This document shows positions 1 to 8,375 of a DNA stretch of 64,000 nucleotides, piece after piece (the stretch's first letter is position 1; each line of letters opens with the position of its first letter). Made by a program: the position numbers and the translations under genes. The stretch lies in the NCBI RefSeq assembly GCF_030532715.1, contig NZ_JAUNKO010000004.1:124001-188000 (forward strand), in the 5' to 3' direction. This DNA comes from Corynebacterium sp. Its GTDB lineage: Bacteria; Actinomycetota; Actinomycetes; Mycobacteriales; Mycobacteriaceae. A model generated the notes under the pieces. That model saw only the letters and a list, made by a program, of their open reading frames with translations. It ran no database searches and was not told where the DNA came from.

Positions 1-360
1 CAAGTTCTCGTGGTCCTTCCAGAACAACGCGAGCGGCACAACCTCCGTAGCGCCAACCGGGGTGAGGTCATCGCCAGAGCCGTTGTTATGCTCCGCGAGG
101 AACAACAAGTGTTGGAACAGGTTTACGTCAAGCTGCCCTTCGCTGAGTGCGCGGTTGGGCGTGTTGTAGTCGCCGTAGTTGATGATCTCTAGCTGGATAT
201 CGTTATCCTTCGCCTTTTGCTCGAAGACCTGCCACGCCTTCTTGCTGCTATCGGTGGTGCCAATGCGAATCACTTCGCCGGAGCCGGAACTGCAGGCGAC
301 TAAACTGGTAGCGGCGATCACGCTGGCAACAGCGGCGGCCGCGAAACGACGGAGAAACAT
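1..360 (-). CDS. metQ: MetQ-like methionine ABC transporter lipoprotein (N-terminal part, gene runs off left edge)
   Basis: Reading the minus strand from ATG at 360 gives 120 residues without a stop up to the window edge. The protein starts with a positively charged N-terminus, a hydrophobic stretch and a lipobox (SLVAC, Cys23), so it should be a lipid-anchored surface protein. The mature part (IRIGTTDSSKKAW, then NYGDYNTPNRALSEGQLDVN and LFQHLLFLAEHN) matches the NlpA/MetQ family, which binds methionine for the MetNI importer. An AAGGA ribosome site lies 11 bases before the ATG. A palindrome resembling the McbR operator sits just upstream at 395-410, which supports a role in methionine uptake. 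The metN and metI genes would be expected beyond the left edge but are not visible. The family is clear; the exact ligand is inferred. Confidence 0.85.
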   Translation of the reverse strand, partial: MFLRRFAAAAVASVIAATSLVACSSGSGEVIRIGTTDSSKKAWQVFEQKAKDNDIQLEIINYGDYNTPNRALSEGQLDVNLFQHLLFLAEHNNGSGDDLTPVGATEVVPLALFWKDHENL

Positions 361-394
361 TTGTTTGAAATCCTTAGGAGTATTGAAGCGGAAC

Positions 395-410
395 TAGACA
401 GAGCTTTCTA
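395..410. promoter_or_regulatory. Putative McbR operator upstream of metQ
   Basis: The minus strand reads TAGAAAGCTCTGTCTA. The McbR operator of C. glutamicum, recalled as TAGAC-N6-GTCTA, is matched at 9 of 10 fixed bases. It lies 35 bases before the metQ start codon, where a repressor could block the promoter. Similar sites occur before metX and metY in this window. Confidence 0.65.
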
Positions 411-560
411 GTCGGTTGGTTACTCTAACATCTATAATCGAATCTGTACAGCTCGGTCTATTTTTGGTGGTTGGGGAGGGTTTTCTGGGGGTGTTGCCCG
501 GTTTTCCCTGCCGGATTGGACTAGCCTCGTGTTGACCTATTGTTAATGGAGGCTTGGACT

Positions 561-2078
561 ATGGATCGTCGGCAGTTTCTCGCAGCGGCCGCAATGGGTG
601 CTCTCGGCGCCGTCAGTACTGTGGGCGCGGCGAGTACGCTCGCCGGATGCGGAATGGACGCCTCGACCACCGGGATCGCCACGCAACCTTCCCCGTCCAA
701 AGCCGGACTCTTGCGCATTGCCGCCCCCGGCAATGCTGATGACGAACTCGACCCCAAAACCGCAACCGGGCTCGCGGCGTGGACCGCGATCTACGCAATG
801 TTCGAATCGCTCGTGATCATGGGGCCGCAGGGCGCGGTGTATCAGCTGGCCAAGCGAATCGAACACAATGAGGAGGCGACGATCTGGACTGTCGTGCTGC
901 GCGACGATGCCACCTATTCTGACGGCAGCCCCGTCGTCGCCCAGGACGTGGTGGACTCTTTGGAATACCTCGCGGACGGCGAGCTGACCAAGGACATCCT
1001 CGCGCCACTTGATCTGGAAAAAAGCAAAGCGTTCGACGAAACCACTGCCGTGTTGCGGCTTACCGAATCCCGCTTCGACTTTGTGGAAAGCGTATTGGCC
1101 CTGGCCAGCCCCGTGTTTCGCGGTGGTGACCCGAGCGGCAATATTGGGTCCGGGCCTTACGTGTATCACTCGGGCGGCGGTGCCGACGGCTGGGAGTTTA
1201 AAGCAAACCAGCACTATCCGCCGGCGTGGCGGCTGTCCAGCGGGCTGGAGGTGCGCACGATTGCCGATGCCGCTGAGCGGCAACGGGCACTCAATGAGGG
1301 TGACGTGGACCTTGCGTTGGACCTGCCAGCTGGCCCCGCACCCGGGTTCTCCAACGACGCGGAAGCCTGGGAATACGGGCCCAGCGACACCAAAAATCTG
1401 TGCTTCGTGCTGAACGTTCACGCCGAGCCGTTCGACAACAAAGACGTCCGCCGTGCAATGAAACTGGCGGTCGATCGCGAAAAGCTCGCCGGGGTTATCT
1501 TTGACGGGCACGGCAAACCCGGCAACGATCTTCCTGGGCAAAGTTTGGAAAACTTTCCCCGTGGCCTGCGCATAAAACGCGACGTGGATACCGCCAAAAA
1601 GCTTTTCGACGCCGCTGGGGTAAAAACCCTAACCATCCACACCGCCGAGCTTTCCCCTGGTATGAATGATGCCGCGTTCCTTCTTGTGGACCAGCTCAAC
1701 GACGCCGGGGTGAAACTTACCGTTAAGGAACACGACCCCGCCCACTATCCTGCCGAGATGGCAACCATCAAGCAGGAGGCGCTCTTCGCCGCCTGCTTGC
1801 CAAACCTGCCGGTGAAGTACGCGTTGCCGCTCTACGGCGCGGCCGGCGGTGTATACAACCTTTCGGGTTGGGGAGAAGATGAAGAATGGTCCGATGAGCT
1901 GGCCAAACTTACTGGCAGGAAAGCCCGCGCTGCGGACTTGGACACACTTGGTCAAACCTTTGCCAAGGAAGGCGGGCTGATCATTTGGGGTGTCCGCCAA
2001 ACCGTCCACGGCCGAGCCAAAGGCAGCCCGGACGTGCGAATGTCCTTAGGCACGCCGATCATCAGCGCCGTGGACTAG
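561..2078 (+). CDS. Tat-exported solute-binding lipoprotein, peptide/nickel (SBP_bac_5) family
   Basis: The 505-residue protein begins MDRRQFLAAAAMG and has a lipobox LAGC (Cys30). The twin arginines directly before FL and the alanine-rich core point to Tat export followed by lipid anchoring. The body (DATYSDGSPVVAQDVVDSL, later NKDVRRAMKLAVDREKLAGVI) carries the hallmarks of family-5 binding proteins for oligopeptides, dipeptides or nickel. I chose ATG 561 because GGAGG lies 8 bases upstream; an in-frame TTG at 540 and ATG at 546 lack that spacing. No permease or ATPase genes of the Opp/Dpp type are adjacent, so it looks like an orphan receptor that must work with a transporter elsewhere. 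It is divergent from metQ. The ligand cannot be told from sequence alone. Confidence 0.85.
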   Translation: MDRRQFLAAAAMGALGAVSTVGAASTLAGCGMDASTTGIATQPSPSKAGLLRIAAPGNADDELDPKTATGLAAWTAIYAMFESLVIMGPQGAVYQLAKRIEHNEEATIWTVVLRDDATYSDGSPVVAQDVVDSLEYLADGELTKDILAPLDLEKSKAFDETTAVLRLTESRFDFVESVLALASPVFRGGDPSGNIGSGPYVYHSGGGADGWEFKANQHYPPAWRLSSGLEVRTIADAAERQRALNEGDVDLALDLPAGPAPGFSNDAEAWEYGPSDTKNLCFVLNVHAEPFDNKDVRRAMKLAVDREKLAGVIFDGHGKPGNDLPGQSLENFPRGLRIKRDVDTAKKLFDAAGVKTLTIHTAELSPGMNDAAFLLVDQLNDAGVKLTVKEHDPAHYPAEMATIKQEALFAACLPNLPVKYALPLYGAAGGVYNLSGWGEDEEWSDELAKLTGRKARAADLDTLGQTFAKEGGLIIWGVRQTVHGRAKGSPDVRMSLGTPIISAVD

Positions 2079-2102
2079 GTGGCGGTACGAAACGGGCGGT
2101 GG

Positions 2103-2315
2103 TTAGCCCCAGTCCACTGGTGGACTTTCTTTACCTCGGCGGGCATTCATAATGAATGCGGCAGCGAAGGCACACACGGCAAGCGGCAGGAGCATCCAAG
2201 TGGCGAATGGGTCGCCGTCGATCAGGGGGATCACGGTGAGAGTTGCGGCAAGGATGACAATGCCCAAGTACGCGTCCAGTTCGGGTGCTTCCAGGGTGGT
2301 TAATTTCTTCAACAT
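2103..2315 (-). CDS. Small membrane protein, unknown function
   Basis: This 70-residue protein (MLKKLTTLEAPELDAYLG at the start) has two predicted membrane helices, AYLGIVILAATLTVIPL and TWMLLPLAVCAFAAAFIM, with the short charged tail RRGKESPPVDWG. ATG 2315 is preferred because GAAAGGACC lies just upstream; the open frame continues 11 codons further without a better start. It converges on the binding-protein gene ending at 2078. I recognise no family. Coding bias and a good ribosome site support it being real. Confidence 0.6.
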   Translation of the reverse strand: MLKKLTTLEAPELDAYLGIVILAATLTVIPLIDGDPFATWMLLPLAVCAFAAAFIMNARRGKESPPVDWG

Positions 2316-2739
2316 TGTGGGGTCCTTTCGTTCTTTTGGCGTGACCACAAGGGTTTGATGCGATCACAAGGGTTGGCCTAGAGGGTCAAGACACAGTACC
2401 CTTACCTTCCATCCAAGGTGATCACACTCAGGAAGTAAAGTGAGCTGCGCCACAAACGGGTGTGACGTGAGTATATCACTGTGACTTGCGGCGCGTTCTC
2501 ATGTTTTTGCCCCGATTCGCATGGTAGACAACCTGATATTTCATTGCCCACAACATATTCTTAAATGCGCATTCGCGCTGCACAACGGCTACTTTTCGAA
2601 CGTATATTACGGGGTTGAGCGGGGGTGTTGTCATATCACTAAAGTCGCTAGTTTAGTAGCGTTATAGCAGGTTTGCGCGTTCACATAGATGCTAACACTT
2701 AGTTGATTTTAAGGCTTTTCATGGGAAGGGGTCTTGTTG
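2316..2739. other. Intergenic region with repeats and interlocked palindromes
   Basis: This stretch has no convincing gene and is more AT-rich than its flanks between about 2480 and 2720. It holds two copies of GAYCACAAGGGTT at 2343-2355 and 2362-2374, 19 bases apart, just upstream of the leftward small membrane gene. Near the rightward gene are two interlocked inverted repeats: ACTAAA/TTTAGT (2638-2643 and 2652-2657) and CGCTA/TAGCG (2646-2650 and 2657-2661). A half-site TTCGAAC occurs near 2596. The region probably carries promoters for both flanking genes, but I cannot assign a regulator. Confidence 0.5.
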
Positions 2740-3054
2740 ATGAGGCGCCAGATGCTAGTCCGCTCTCGGATGATGGTGACGGTAACTCCGGCTGAATCTT
2801 CAGAGACGGCAGCGAAAGAATTGCAAAGCGCAATAGATAAACTTCAATCCGATGAGGGGGACCGTCAATTTTTAAAAGCCGAGGTGGCGGAAGCTCGCCG
2901 TGCGGGCAGGCTCTACATCATCTTTGAACTTGAGTTGGATTCCGTGAATGAGGCGGATCGAATCAGCAAGAAAGCCGCAGAGGAAGTGTTCGCCGCGATC
3001 GAAAACGATCAGTACACGCTCGAAGCCGGGGGGCACTTTGTCATCCCCGTGTAA
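2740..3054 (+). CDS. Hypothetical protein, soluble, charged
   Basis: A 104-residue protein rich in Glu, Lys and Ala with no signal peptide or membrane helix. The central part (SAIDKLQSDEGDRQFLKAEV, then SVNEADRISKKAAEEVFAAI) suggests a mostly helical fold around a short strand segment LYIIFELELDS. ATG 2740 is chosen because GGGAAGGGG lies 8 bases upstream; later in-frame ATGs at 2752 and 2770 are possible. It ends 18 bases before dnaE2, with a LexA-like box between them. I recognise no domain, and co-regulation with dnaE2 is not implied because the box lies after this gene. Confidence 0.5.
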   Translation: MRRQMLVRSRMMVTVTPAESSETAAKELQSAIDKLQSDEGDRQFLKAEVAEARRAGRLYIIFELELDSVNEADRISKKAAEEVFAAIENDQYTLEAGGHFVIPV

Positions 3055-3056
3055 AA

Positions 3057-3072
3057 GCGTACATTTGTTCGT
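3057..3072. promoter_or_regulatory. Putative LexA (SOS) box immediately before dnaE2
   Basis: The sequence GCGTACATTTGTTCGT matches the mycobacterial/corynebacterial SOS box, recalled as TCGAACANNTGTTCGA, at 11 of 14 fixed bases. The strong half ACATTTGTTCG is intact. It abuts the dnaE2 ATG at 3073, so LexA bound here would sit over or just after the transcription start. SOS control of dnaE2 is established in mycobacteria. Confidence 0.6.
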
Positions 3073-6000
3073 ATGCGGTGGAACGGTGGTCGGATACTAA
3101 GCTGGCCCCAGCTGGAGGGGATCCTTTCGGGAAAAACCGTGGGTTCACTCACCGTGGTCCACGATCCTGCGGACGCTGCAATGTCGCCACAGCCTGCCGG
3201 TGATGCGATGCCATTCGCGGAATTGCATGCGGTGAGCTCTTATAGTTTCTTGCGCGGCGCCAGCGACCCAGAGGCGCTTGTAACAAGGGCCATTGAACTG
3301 GGAATTTCCGCCCTCGCCATTGTGGATAGGGATGGGTTTTATGGCGCTGTTCAGTTTGCGGAAGCCGCCGCAAAGTGCGGATTGTGCACCGTGTTCGGTG
3401 CGGAATTGTCGCTTCCGCAGGGTGTGCTTACGGTGTTGGCGCGGGGTCTAGAGGGCTATCAAAGACTATCTCGAGTGATCGCCGCCGCACAGATGAAAGG
3501 CGGGGAGAAAGGGAAAGTTTGCTATCCTCCGCTCAAAGTTCTTGCAGAACAAGCGTGCGAATCGTGGCAGCTGCTTGCGGACGAAACTTGGTTGCCTCAC
3601 CTCGATCAACTGCGTGAATATTTCGGTGATTCGAACGTGGCGTTGGAGTATCGGGTCACCGGCACGCCCGCAGATGCAGATGCGCATGCAGCCCTAGACG
3701 CCGCGCCGAAGTTGCGGCGCGTAATCACAGGTAATCCCGTGGCGGCTACGCGTAACGAGGCGGCACTCGCTGCGGCGAAGCACGTGTTGCGTGGTGGTGA
3801 GCGCCATGAATTGCACCCGGTGGGCGGGATGTGGTTGCGCGATGGGGCGACGTTGCTACGCGCGTGCCCAGCTGCGGGACCCTATCTGCAAACCAGCGTT
3901 GAAATTGCCGCCGAATGTGCGTTTTCTTTTGCGCTGGTGGCACCGGAGTTGCCGCAGTGTGATATCCCGGTGTCGCACACGGAGGATTCGTGGCTTGCGG
4001 AATTGGTGCGTACGCGCGGGGTGAGCCGGTACGCTTCTCGCCCCGCTGACATTCGCCAGCGTGCCGAGCGTCAAATCGAACATGAGTTGCAGGTGATTGC
4101 GGACCTTGGGTTTGCCGGATACTTCCTTATTGTGTGCGACATTATGGATTTTTGCCGCCGTAGCAATATTTTCGCTCAAGGCCGAGGCTCGGCCGCGAAC
4201 TCGGCGGTGTGCTTTGCGCTGGGGATTACCAACGTTGAACCCGTCCAGGCGGAACTTCTATTCGAACGTTTTCTTGCTCCTGACCGTGATGGCCCGCCCG
4301 ACATTGATATTGATATCGAATCCGGCCGCCGCGAAGAGGTTATCCAATATGTGTACGCAACCTACGGCAGGGAGTGTGCGGCGCAGGTGGCAAACGTGAT
4401 CAGCTACCGCTGGAAAGGTGCGCTTCGGGACGCCGCACGTGCTTACGGCTACCCGCAAGGCACCATCGACGGCTGGTCGCGGCGCGTTGAAGAGCCGCCC
4501 GAACGTGTGATCAAACTGGCGGAACAACTTATGGGCCAGCCGCGGCATTTGGGTGTCCACTCCGGCGGCATGGTCATTTGTGATCGTCCCATCGCGGATG
4601 TGGTGCCTACGGAATGGGCTCGCATGCAAGATCGATCAGTGGTGCAGTGGGATAAGGATGATTGCGCCGCCGCCGGGTTAGTTAAGTTCGATCTGCTCGG
4701 GTTGGGCATGCTAGAGGCCTTGCATTCCATGGTAGATCTGATCGCGGAAAACTACGGTAGGCGGATTAATCTCTGGGAGCTCGATCTCGCAGATTCGGAC
4801 GTATATGCGATGTTGGCGCGGGGTGACGCGGTGGGGGTGTTCCAGGTGGAGTCCCGTGCCCAGCTGGCAACCCTGCCCCGCATCAAGCCCGAAAAGTTTT
4901 TTGATTTGGTGGTGGAGATCGCGCTTATTCGGCCCGGCCCGATCCAAGGCGGCTCCGTGCACCCGTACATTCGACGCCGTCAGGGGTTGGAGCCGGTGGT
5001 TTACGATCACCCTTGCCTTCGCCCAGCGCTGGAGAAAACCCTGGGGATTCCGCTGTTTCAGGAGCAGCTTATGCAGATTGCGCGTGATGCTGCCGGGTTT
5101 TCCGGAGCTGAGGCGGATAGCCTGCGCCGAGCCATGGGTGCGAAGCGTTCACCGGCGAAAATGGCCGCGCTAAAGACCAGGTTTTTTGAAGGCTTGCGCG
5201 ATACGCAGGGAATCGCCGGGGAGATCGCCGAGAGGCTCTGGAATAAGATGGTTGCCTTCGCCGCATATGGATTCCCGGAATCGCATTCGCAATCGTTTGC
5301 GGCATTGGCGTATTTTTCCGCCTGGCTCAAGTACTACTACCCGGCGGAGTTTTGCGTGGGATTGTTGCGCGCTCAACCCATGGGCTTTTACTCGCCTCAG
5401 TCGTTGCTTGCGGACGCCCGCCGCCACGGCGTTGTTATCGATCCTATCTGCGTGCAGAAATCGAAAGTAGAGGCGACTTGTGCGCGGGGTCGAATTCGGC
5501 TCGGGTTAAACCTTGTTCGCGGCCTCGGTGCCGCTGCCGAGGCGATCGTCAGCGCTGCTCCGTTTGCCGACATCGCGGACCTCGCCCGCCGCGCACACTT
5601 GAGCGTCGCCCAGGTGGAGGCGCTTGCCCGTGCGGGCGCCCTCGAGTGTTTTGGTTTGTCGCGCAGGCAGGCCCAGTGGGCCGCCGGGATTGCCGCCACG
5701 GAGCATGTGGGTATGCTGCCCGGGCTATCGCAAGTGACTGCGCCAACCTTGCCTGGCATGAGCGAATTCGAACTCATGGCCGCGGATATTGCGAGTACGG
5801 GTGTCACGCATCAAGATCAGCCGATTGCATTGTTGCGTCAGCAGTTGGCTGCCCGCGGCATTATCTCGGCCGTTGATTTGCGGCACGTTGAGGACGGTCG
5901 ACGCATCCACATCGCCGGGGTGGTAACGCACAGGCAACGCCCCCAAACTGCAGGTAACATTACGTTTTTCGGCATGGAGGACGAAACGGGGCTGATCAAC

Positions 6001-6177
6001 GTGATGGTGAGCCCTGGGTTGTGGAAACGTCATCACAAGTTGGCGGCTACGGCCAAAGCGCTCGTGGTGCGGGGGATTGTGCAAAACGCCTCCGGTGCGG
6101 TCATGGTGGTGGCTGACCATTTGGAGCGCTTCGAACTGGCGGAAGTTTTCAACCGTAGCTCCAGGGACTTCCGTTAG
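3073..6177 (+). CDS. dnaE2: Error-prone DNA polymerase III alpha subunit DnaE2
   Basis: The 1034-residue protein has the C-family polymerase layout: PHP domain (about 40-270), palm with the catalytic PDIDID motif (about 411-416), a third Asp in KFDLLGLGMLEAL, a helix-hairpin-helix region and a C-terminal OB fold (HIAGVVTHRQRP). Length and the N-terminus (W-N-G-G, SWPQLEGILSG) fit DnaE2, the damage-inducible translesion polymerase, rather than the longer replicative DnaE1. The PHP start reads ELHAVSSYSF, so the second His of the usual HxH is Val. The partner genes imuA' and imuB are not in this window. The stop codon overlaps that of the convergent permease gene. The early ATG is kept because its first 20 residues match the family start, although it touches the SOS box. 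Confidence 0.95.
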   Translation: MRWNGGRILSWPQLEGILSGKTVGSLTVVHDPADAAMSPQPAGDAMPFAELHAVSSYSFLRGASDPEALVTRAIELGISALAIVDRDGFYGAVQFAEAAAKCGLCTVFGAELSLPQGVLTVLARGLEGYQRLSRVIAAAQMKGGEKGKVCYPPLKVLAEQACESWQLLADETWLPHLDQLREYFGDSNVALEYRVTGTPADADAHAALDAAPKLRRVITGNPVAATRNEAALAAAKHVLRGGERHELHPVGGMWLRDGATLLRACPAAGPYLQTSVEIAAECAFSFALVAPELPQCDIPVSHTEDSWLAELVRTRGVSRYASRPADIRQRAERQIEHELQVIADLGFAGYFLIVCDIMDFCRRSNIFAQGRGSAANSAVCFALGITNVEPVQAELLFERFLAPDRDGPPDIDIDIESGRREEVIQYVYATYGRECAAQVANVISYRWKGALRDAARAYGYPQGTIDGWSRRVEEPPERVIKLAEQLMGQPRHLGVHSGGMVICDRPIADVVPTEWARMQDRSVVQWDKDDCAAAGLVKFDLLGLGMLEALHSMVDLIAENYGRRINLWELDLADSDVYAMLARGDAVGVFQVESRAQLATLPRIKPEKFFDLVVEIALIRPGPIQGGSVHPYIRRRQGLEPVVYDHPCLRPALEKTLGIPLFQEQLMQIARDAAGFSGAEADSLRRAMGAKRSPAKMAALKTRFFEGLRDTQGIAGEIAERLWNKMVAFAAYGFPESHSQSFAALAYFSAWLKYYYPAEFCVGLLRAQPMGFYSPQSLLADARRHGVVIDPICVQKSKVEATCARGRIRLGLNLVRGLGAAAEAIVSAAPFADIADLARRAHLSVAQVEALARAGALECFGLSRRQAQWAAGIAATEHVGMLPGLSQVTAPTLPGMSEFELMAADIASTGVTHQDQPIALLRQQLAARGIISAVDLRHVEDGRRIHIAGVVTHRQRPQTAGNITFFGMEDETGLINVMVSPGLWKRHHKLAATAKALVVRGIVQNASGAVMVVADHLERFELAEVFNRSSRDFR

Positions 6178-6860
6178 CGGCGCCAGCGGAACATCTTCGC
6201 GCCCAGCAACCCGCCGGCGGCAAACATTCCGGAAAGTACGTACACGGGAACGAGCAGGTCGGTAATGGGGCGGCCGTCCCATAGGCCGCGGTGCAACGCC
6301 GCCGCTTGCCAGCTTGGCGAGTAGTTCAAGTACGCAACGTTTGGAATTTCGAATACGCCAGAGGTGGCAACCAGCATGACCAGCACGATGCTGCTCAGTA
6401 TGTTTGCCGCTCGGCGCGAGCGATACACGCTGGCCAGCAATAGTCCTGCGGCGGCGTATGCCGCAGCCGTTCCCGCCACCCCACCAGCGATAGCAAACCA
6501 GTTTCCATTCGGGGTGCTGTGGAGTGCCATCCAGCCGCAGCCTAAAGTGGCCGCACTGCCCAGGCAACATAGGAGAAAATCAACCATCAATTTGGCGCCA
6601 AGAATACGCGCCGGGCGAAGCGGGATTAAGCGCAGGCGCTGTAGCACCCCAGTCTCACGCAACGTTAACAAGTGGTAGGGCACCAACACGGCGCCAACAA
6701 GCATTGGTGGAAGCACCGCATAGGAAGCTACTGACACGGAACGGTCAAACACCAGCGCCATGGTGAGGAGGAGGGCGGGGGCAAACAGTACTGTGAACCA
6801 GCCGATGGGGTGGCGCAGGCGAGACCGCCAAAACACGTTCATGAGCCGCAGCGTTTTCAT
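6174..6860 (-). CDS. ABC-2 type exporter, permease subunit
   Basis: A 228-residue protein with about six hydrophobic segments, for example WFTVLFAPALLLTMALVF, AVLPPMLVGAVLVPYHLLTL and a C-terminal helix YVLSGMFAAGGLLGAKMF. The topology and the loop LRETGVLQRLRLIPLRPARI are typical of ABC-2 permeases that pair with DrrA-like ATPases to export drugs, lipids or peptides. Its ATG overlaps the stop codon of the upstream ATPase gene by four bases, so the two are translationally coupled. Substrate unknown. Confidence 0.8.
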   Translation of the reverse strand: MKTLRLMNVFWRSRLRHPIGWFTVLFAPALLLTMALVFDRSVSVASYAVLPPMLVGAVLVPYHLLTLRETGVLQRLRLIPLRPARILGAKLMVDFLLCCLGSAATLGCGWMALHSTPNGNWFAIAGGVAGTAAAYAAAGLLLASVYRSRRAANILSSIVLVMLVATSGVFEIPNVAYLNYSPSWQAAALHRGLWDGRPITDLLVPVYVLSGMFAAGGLLGAKMFRWRR

Positions 6861-7777
6861 GCGGCAGCCTCGTCGAAGCTGCGCCCCGTGAGATTAAAAA
6901 ACACGTCCGCAAACTTAGGTTCGGTGACGTTCATCGTGGTTACTTGGATGCCGTGGGCCGCAAGATGCGCCAAAATGCGGTGCACGAACCCGCCTTGCCC
7001 ATACACGGTGAGCGAAAGGCCCTCCGGCACAATGCGCGTCACGCCCGCTAGTTCGGTGAGGTTGGGCACCGTGCCCGCGGGTTGATCGAGGGACAAAAAG
7101 GCGGCGGATTCGCCGACACAGCCGCGGATCAGCCCGGGCACTGTGCCGGTAGTTAACAATTCCCCGCGATCCATTACCCCCACGCGGTCGCACAATTGCT
7201 CTACCTCGTTGAGGTCTTGGGTGACCAGAAAAATCGTGGTGCCGTAGTCGCACATGGTGTTGAGCGCCTCCCACATGTCCTGCTGGTCCTGCGGCTGCAG
7301 CCCCGCTGTTGGCTCGTCGAGGATCAATAGTTCCGGCTGATGCAGAAACGATAGCGCGAGGGAGATTTTTTGCTGTTGCTCTACCGTCAGCCGACGCACC
7401 TTGGTGCGTTTTTCGTCGGACAAGCCGAGAGATTCGAGCAAATCTTGCCACGGCAGGGCGTCGTTATGCATTGCGGAGAAGAAACGCAAGGTTTCAGCGA
7501 CGGAAAGGTGAGGCATGAGGGAAGGATGCTGCGGTTGCACGCCAAGCCGGCCGGCAATATCGCGGTGTCGTGTGGCGGGGTCAGTGTCGAACACCTCGAT
7601 GGTGCCTTCGGTAGGGCGATCCGTGCCGGTGAGGCATTCAATGAGCGTGGTTTTGCCGGCGCCGCGCGGCCCCACCATGCAGAAGATTTCGCCTTTGGCG
7701 ACGGTGAAGGAGACGTCGTTGAGGGCGCGGGCAGCACCGAACCGCCGCGTGACGTGGTCACAACGTACGACATCCAT
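6857..7777 (-). CDS. ABC-2 type exporter, ATPase subunit with degenerate signature and H-loop
   Basis: The 306-residue protein has an intact Walker A (GPRGAGKTT, about 36-44) and Walker B (LLILDEPTAGL, about 150-160). The ABC signature, normally LSGGQ, reads LTVEQQQ (130-136), and the switch histidine is replaced by Gln187 in FLVTQDLNEVEQL. A C-terminal region of about 90 residues resembles the regulatory domain of DrrA-like ATPases. ATG 7777 follows GGAAAGG and gives the usual N-terminus MDVVRCDHVTRRFG; an upstream in-frame start at 7798 lacks a ribosome site. Whether the altered motifs still support export or instead mark a regulatory ATPase cannot be told here. Confidence 0.85.
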   Translation of the reverse strand: MDVVRCDHVTRRFGAARALNDVSFTVAKGEIFCMVGPRGAGKTTLIECLTGTDRPTEGTIEVFDTDPATRHRDIAGRLGVQPQHPSLMPHLSVAETLRFFSAMHNDALPWQDLLESLGLSDEKRTKVRRLTVEQQQKISLALSFLHQPELLILDEPTAGLQPQDQQDMWEALNTMCDYGTTIFLVTQDLNEVEQLCDRVGVMDRGELLTTGTVPGLIRGCVGESAAFLSLDQPAGTVPNLTELAGVTRIVPEGLSLTVYGQGGFVHRILAHLAAHGIQVTTMNVTEPKFADVFFNLTGRSFDEAAA

Positions 7778-7919
7778 GACGTTTCCTTTCCACAGCAATT
7801 ATGGGGTGTGCGCTTGTCAAACGGTGAACAACGGGGGCGAAATCTCGCTATGTGCAGGGGTTTTTGTGCGAAACCGTGGGGGGAAGCGCCGAGGTGAGCT
7901 CTTCGTTTACCGTTAAGTT

Positions 7920-8375
7920 ATGAACTTCAATCCCGTCTCGCCGAACCTGGTGAAGGCCCGCTACGTGGCGTTTGTCCCCTGGCTTCTTATCGCACTGATT
8001 GCCGCGGTAGTAGCGGCGACATGGTTCTACACCTGGCTGTGGGCGGTGAGCGCGGTCGTGTTCGCGACGTTGGTGTGGGCGTTGTGGCTTATTCCGATGC
8101 AAGTGCGCAACATGGGATGGTTGGAGACGCCGGACGAGCTCGTGCTTGCGAAAGGCAAATTGTGGCACACAATTACGGTTGTGCCTTACGGACGGATCCA
8201 ATTTGTGGATGTCGTCGCCGGGCCAATAGACAGAATGTTCGGGCTGAAGTCCGTGGAGTTGCATACCGCCTCCTCCACCTCCGATTCCCGGATCTCCGGC
8301 CTCCCCAGAGACATCGCGGACGAGTTGCGTGACCGGCTCGCCGCCCAAGCTCGTGAGCGGATGAGTGGGCTATGA
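7920..8375 (+). CDS. PH-domain membrane protein (DUF304 / YdbS type)
   Basis: The 151-residue protein has two N-terminal membrane helices (WLLIALIAAVVAATWFYTW and AVSAVVFATLVWALWLI) followed by one bacterial PH domain (LVLAKGKLWHTITVVPYGRI, then LKSVELHTASS). Such proteins occur in pairs with a longer multi-PH partner, as here, where the stop overlaps the next ATG by four bases. Their role in Firmicutes and actinobacteria is poorly defined; a link to envelope stress has been suggested. There is no ribosome site, but TACCGT lies 6 bases before the ATG, suggesting a leaderless mRNA. Confidence 0.8.
   Translation: MNFNPVSPNLVKARYVAFVPWLLIALIAAVVAATWFYTWLWAVSAVVFATLVWALWLIPMQVRNMGWLETPDELVLAKGKLWHTITVVPYGRIQFVDVVAGPIDRMFGLKSVELHTASSTSDSRISGLPRDIADELRDRLAAQARERMSGL

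Noticed and set aside
2467..2479. GTGA-GTATA-TCAC palindrome that looks like a GlxR/CRP site
   Set aside because: The spacer is 5 bases instead of 6 and the outer bases do not match, so I did not call an operator.
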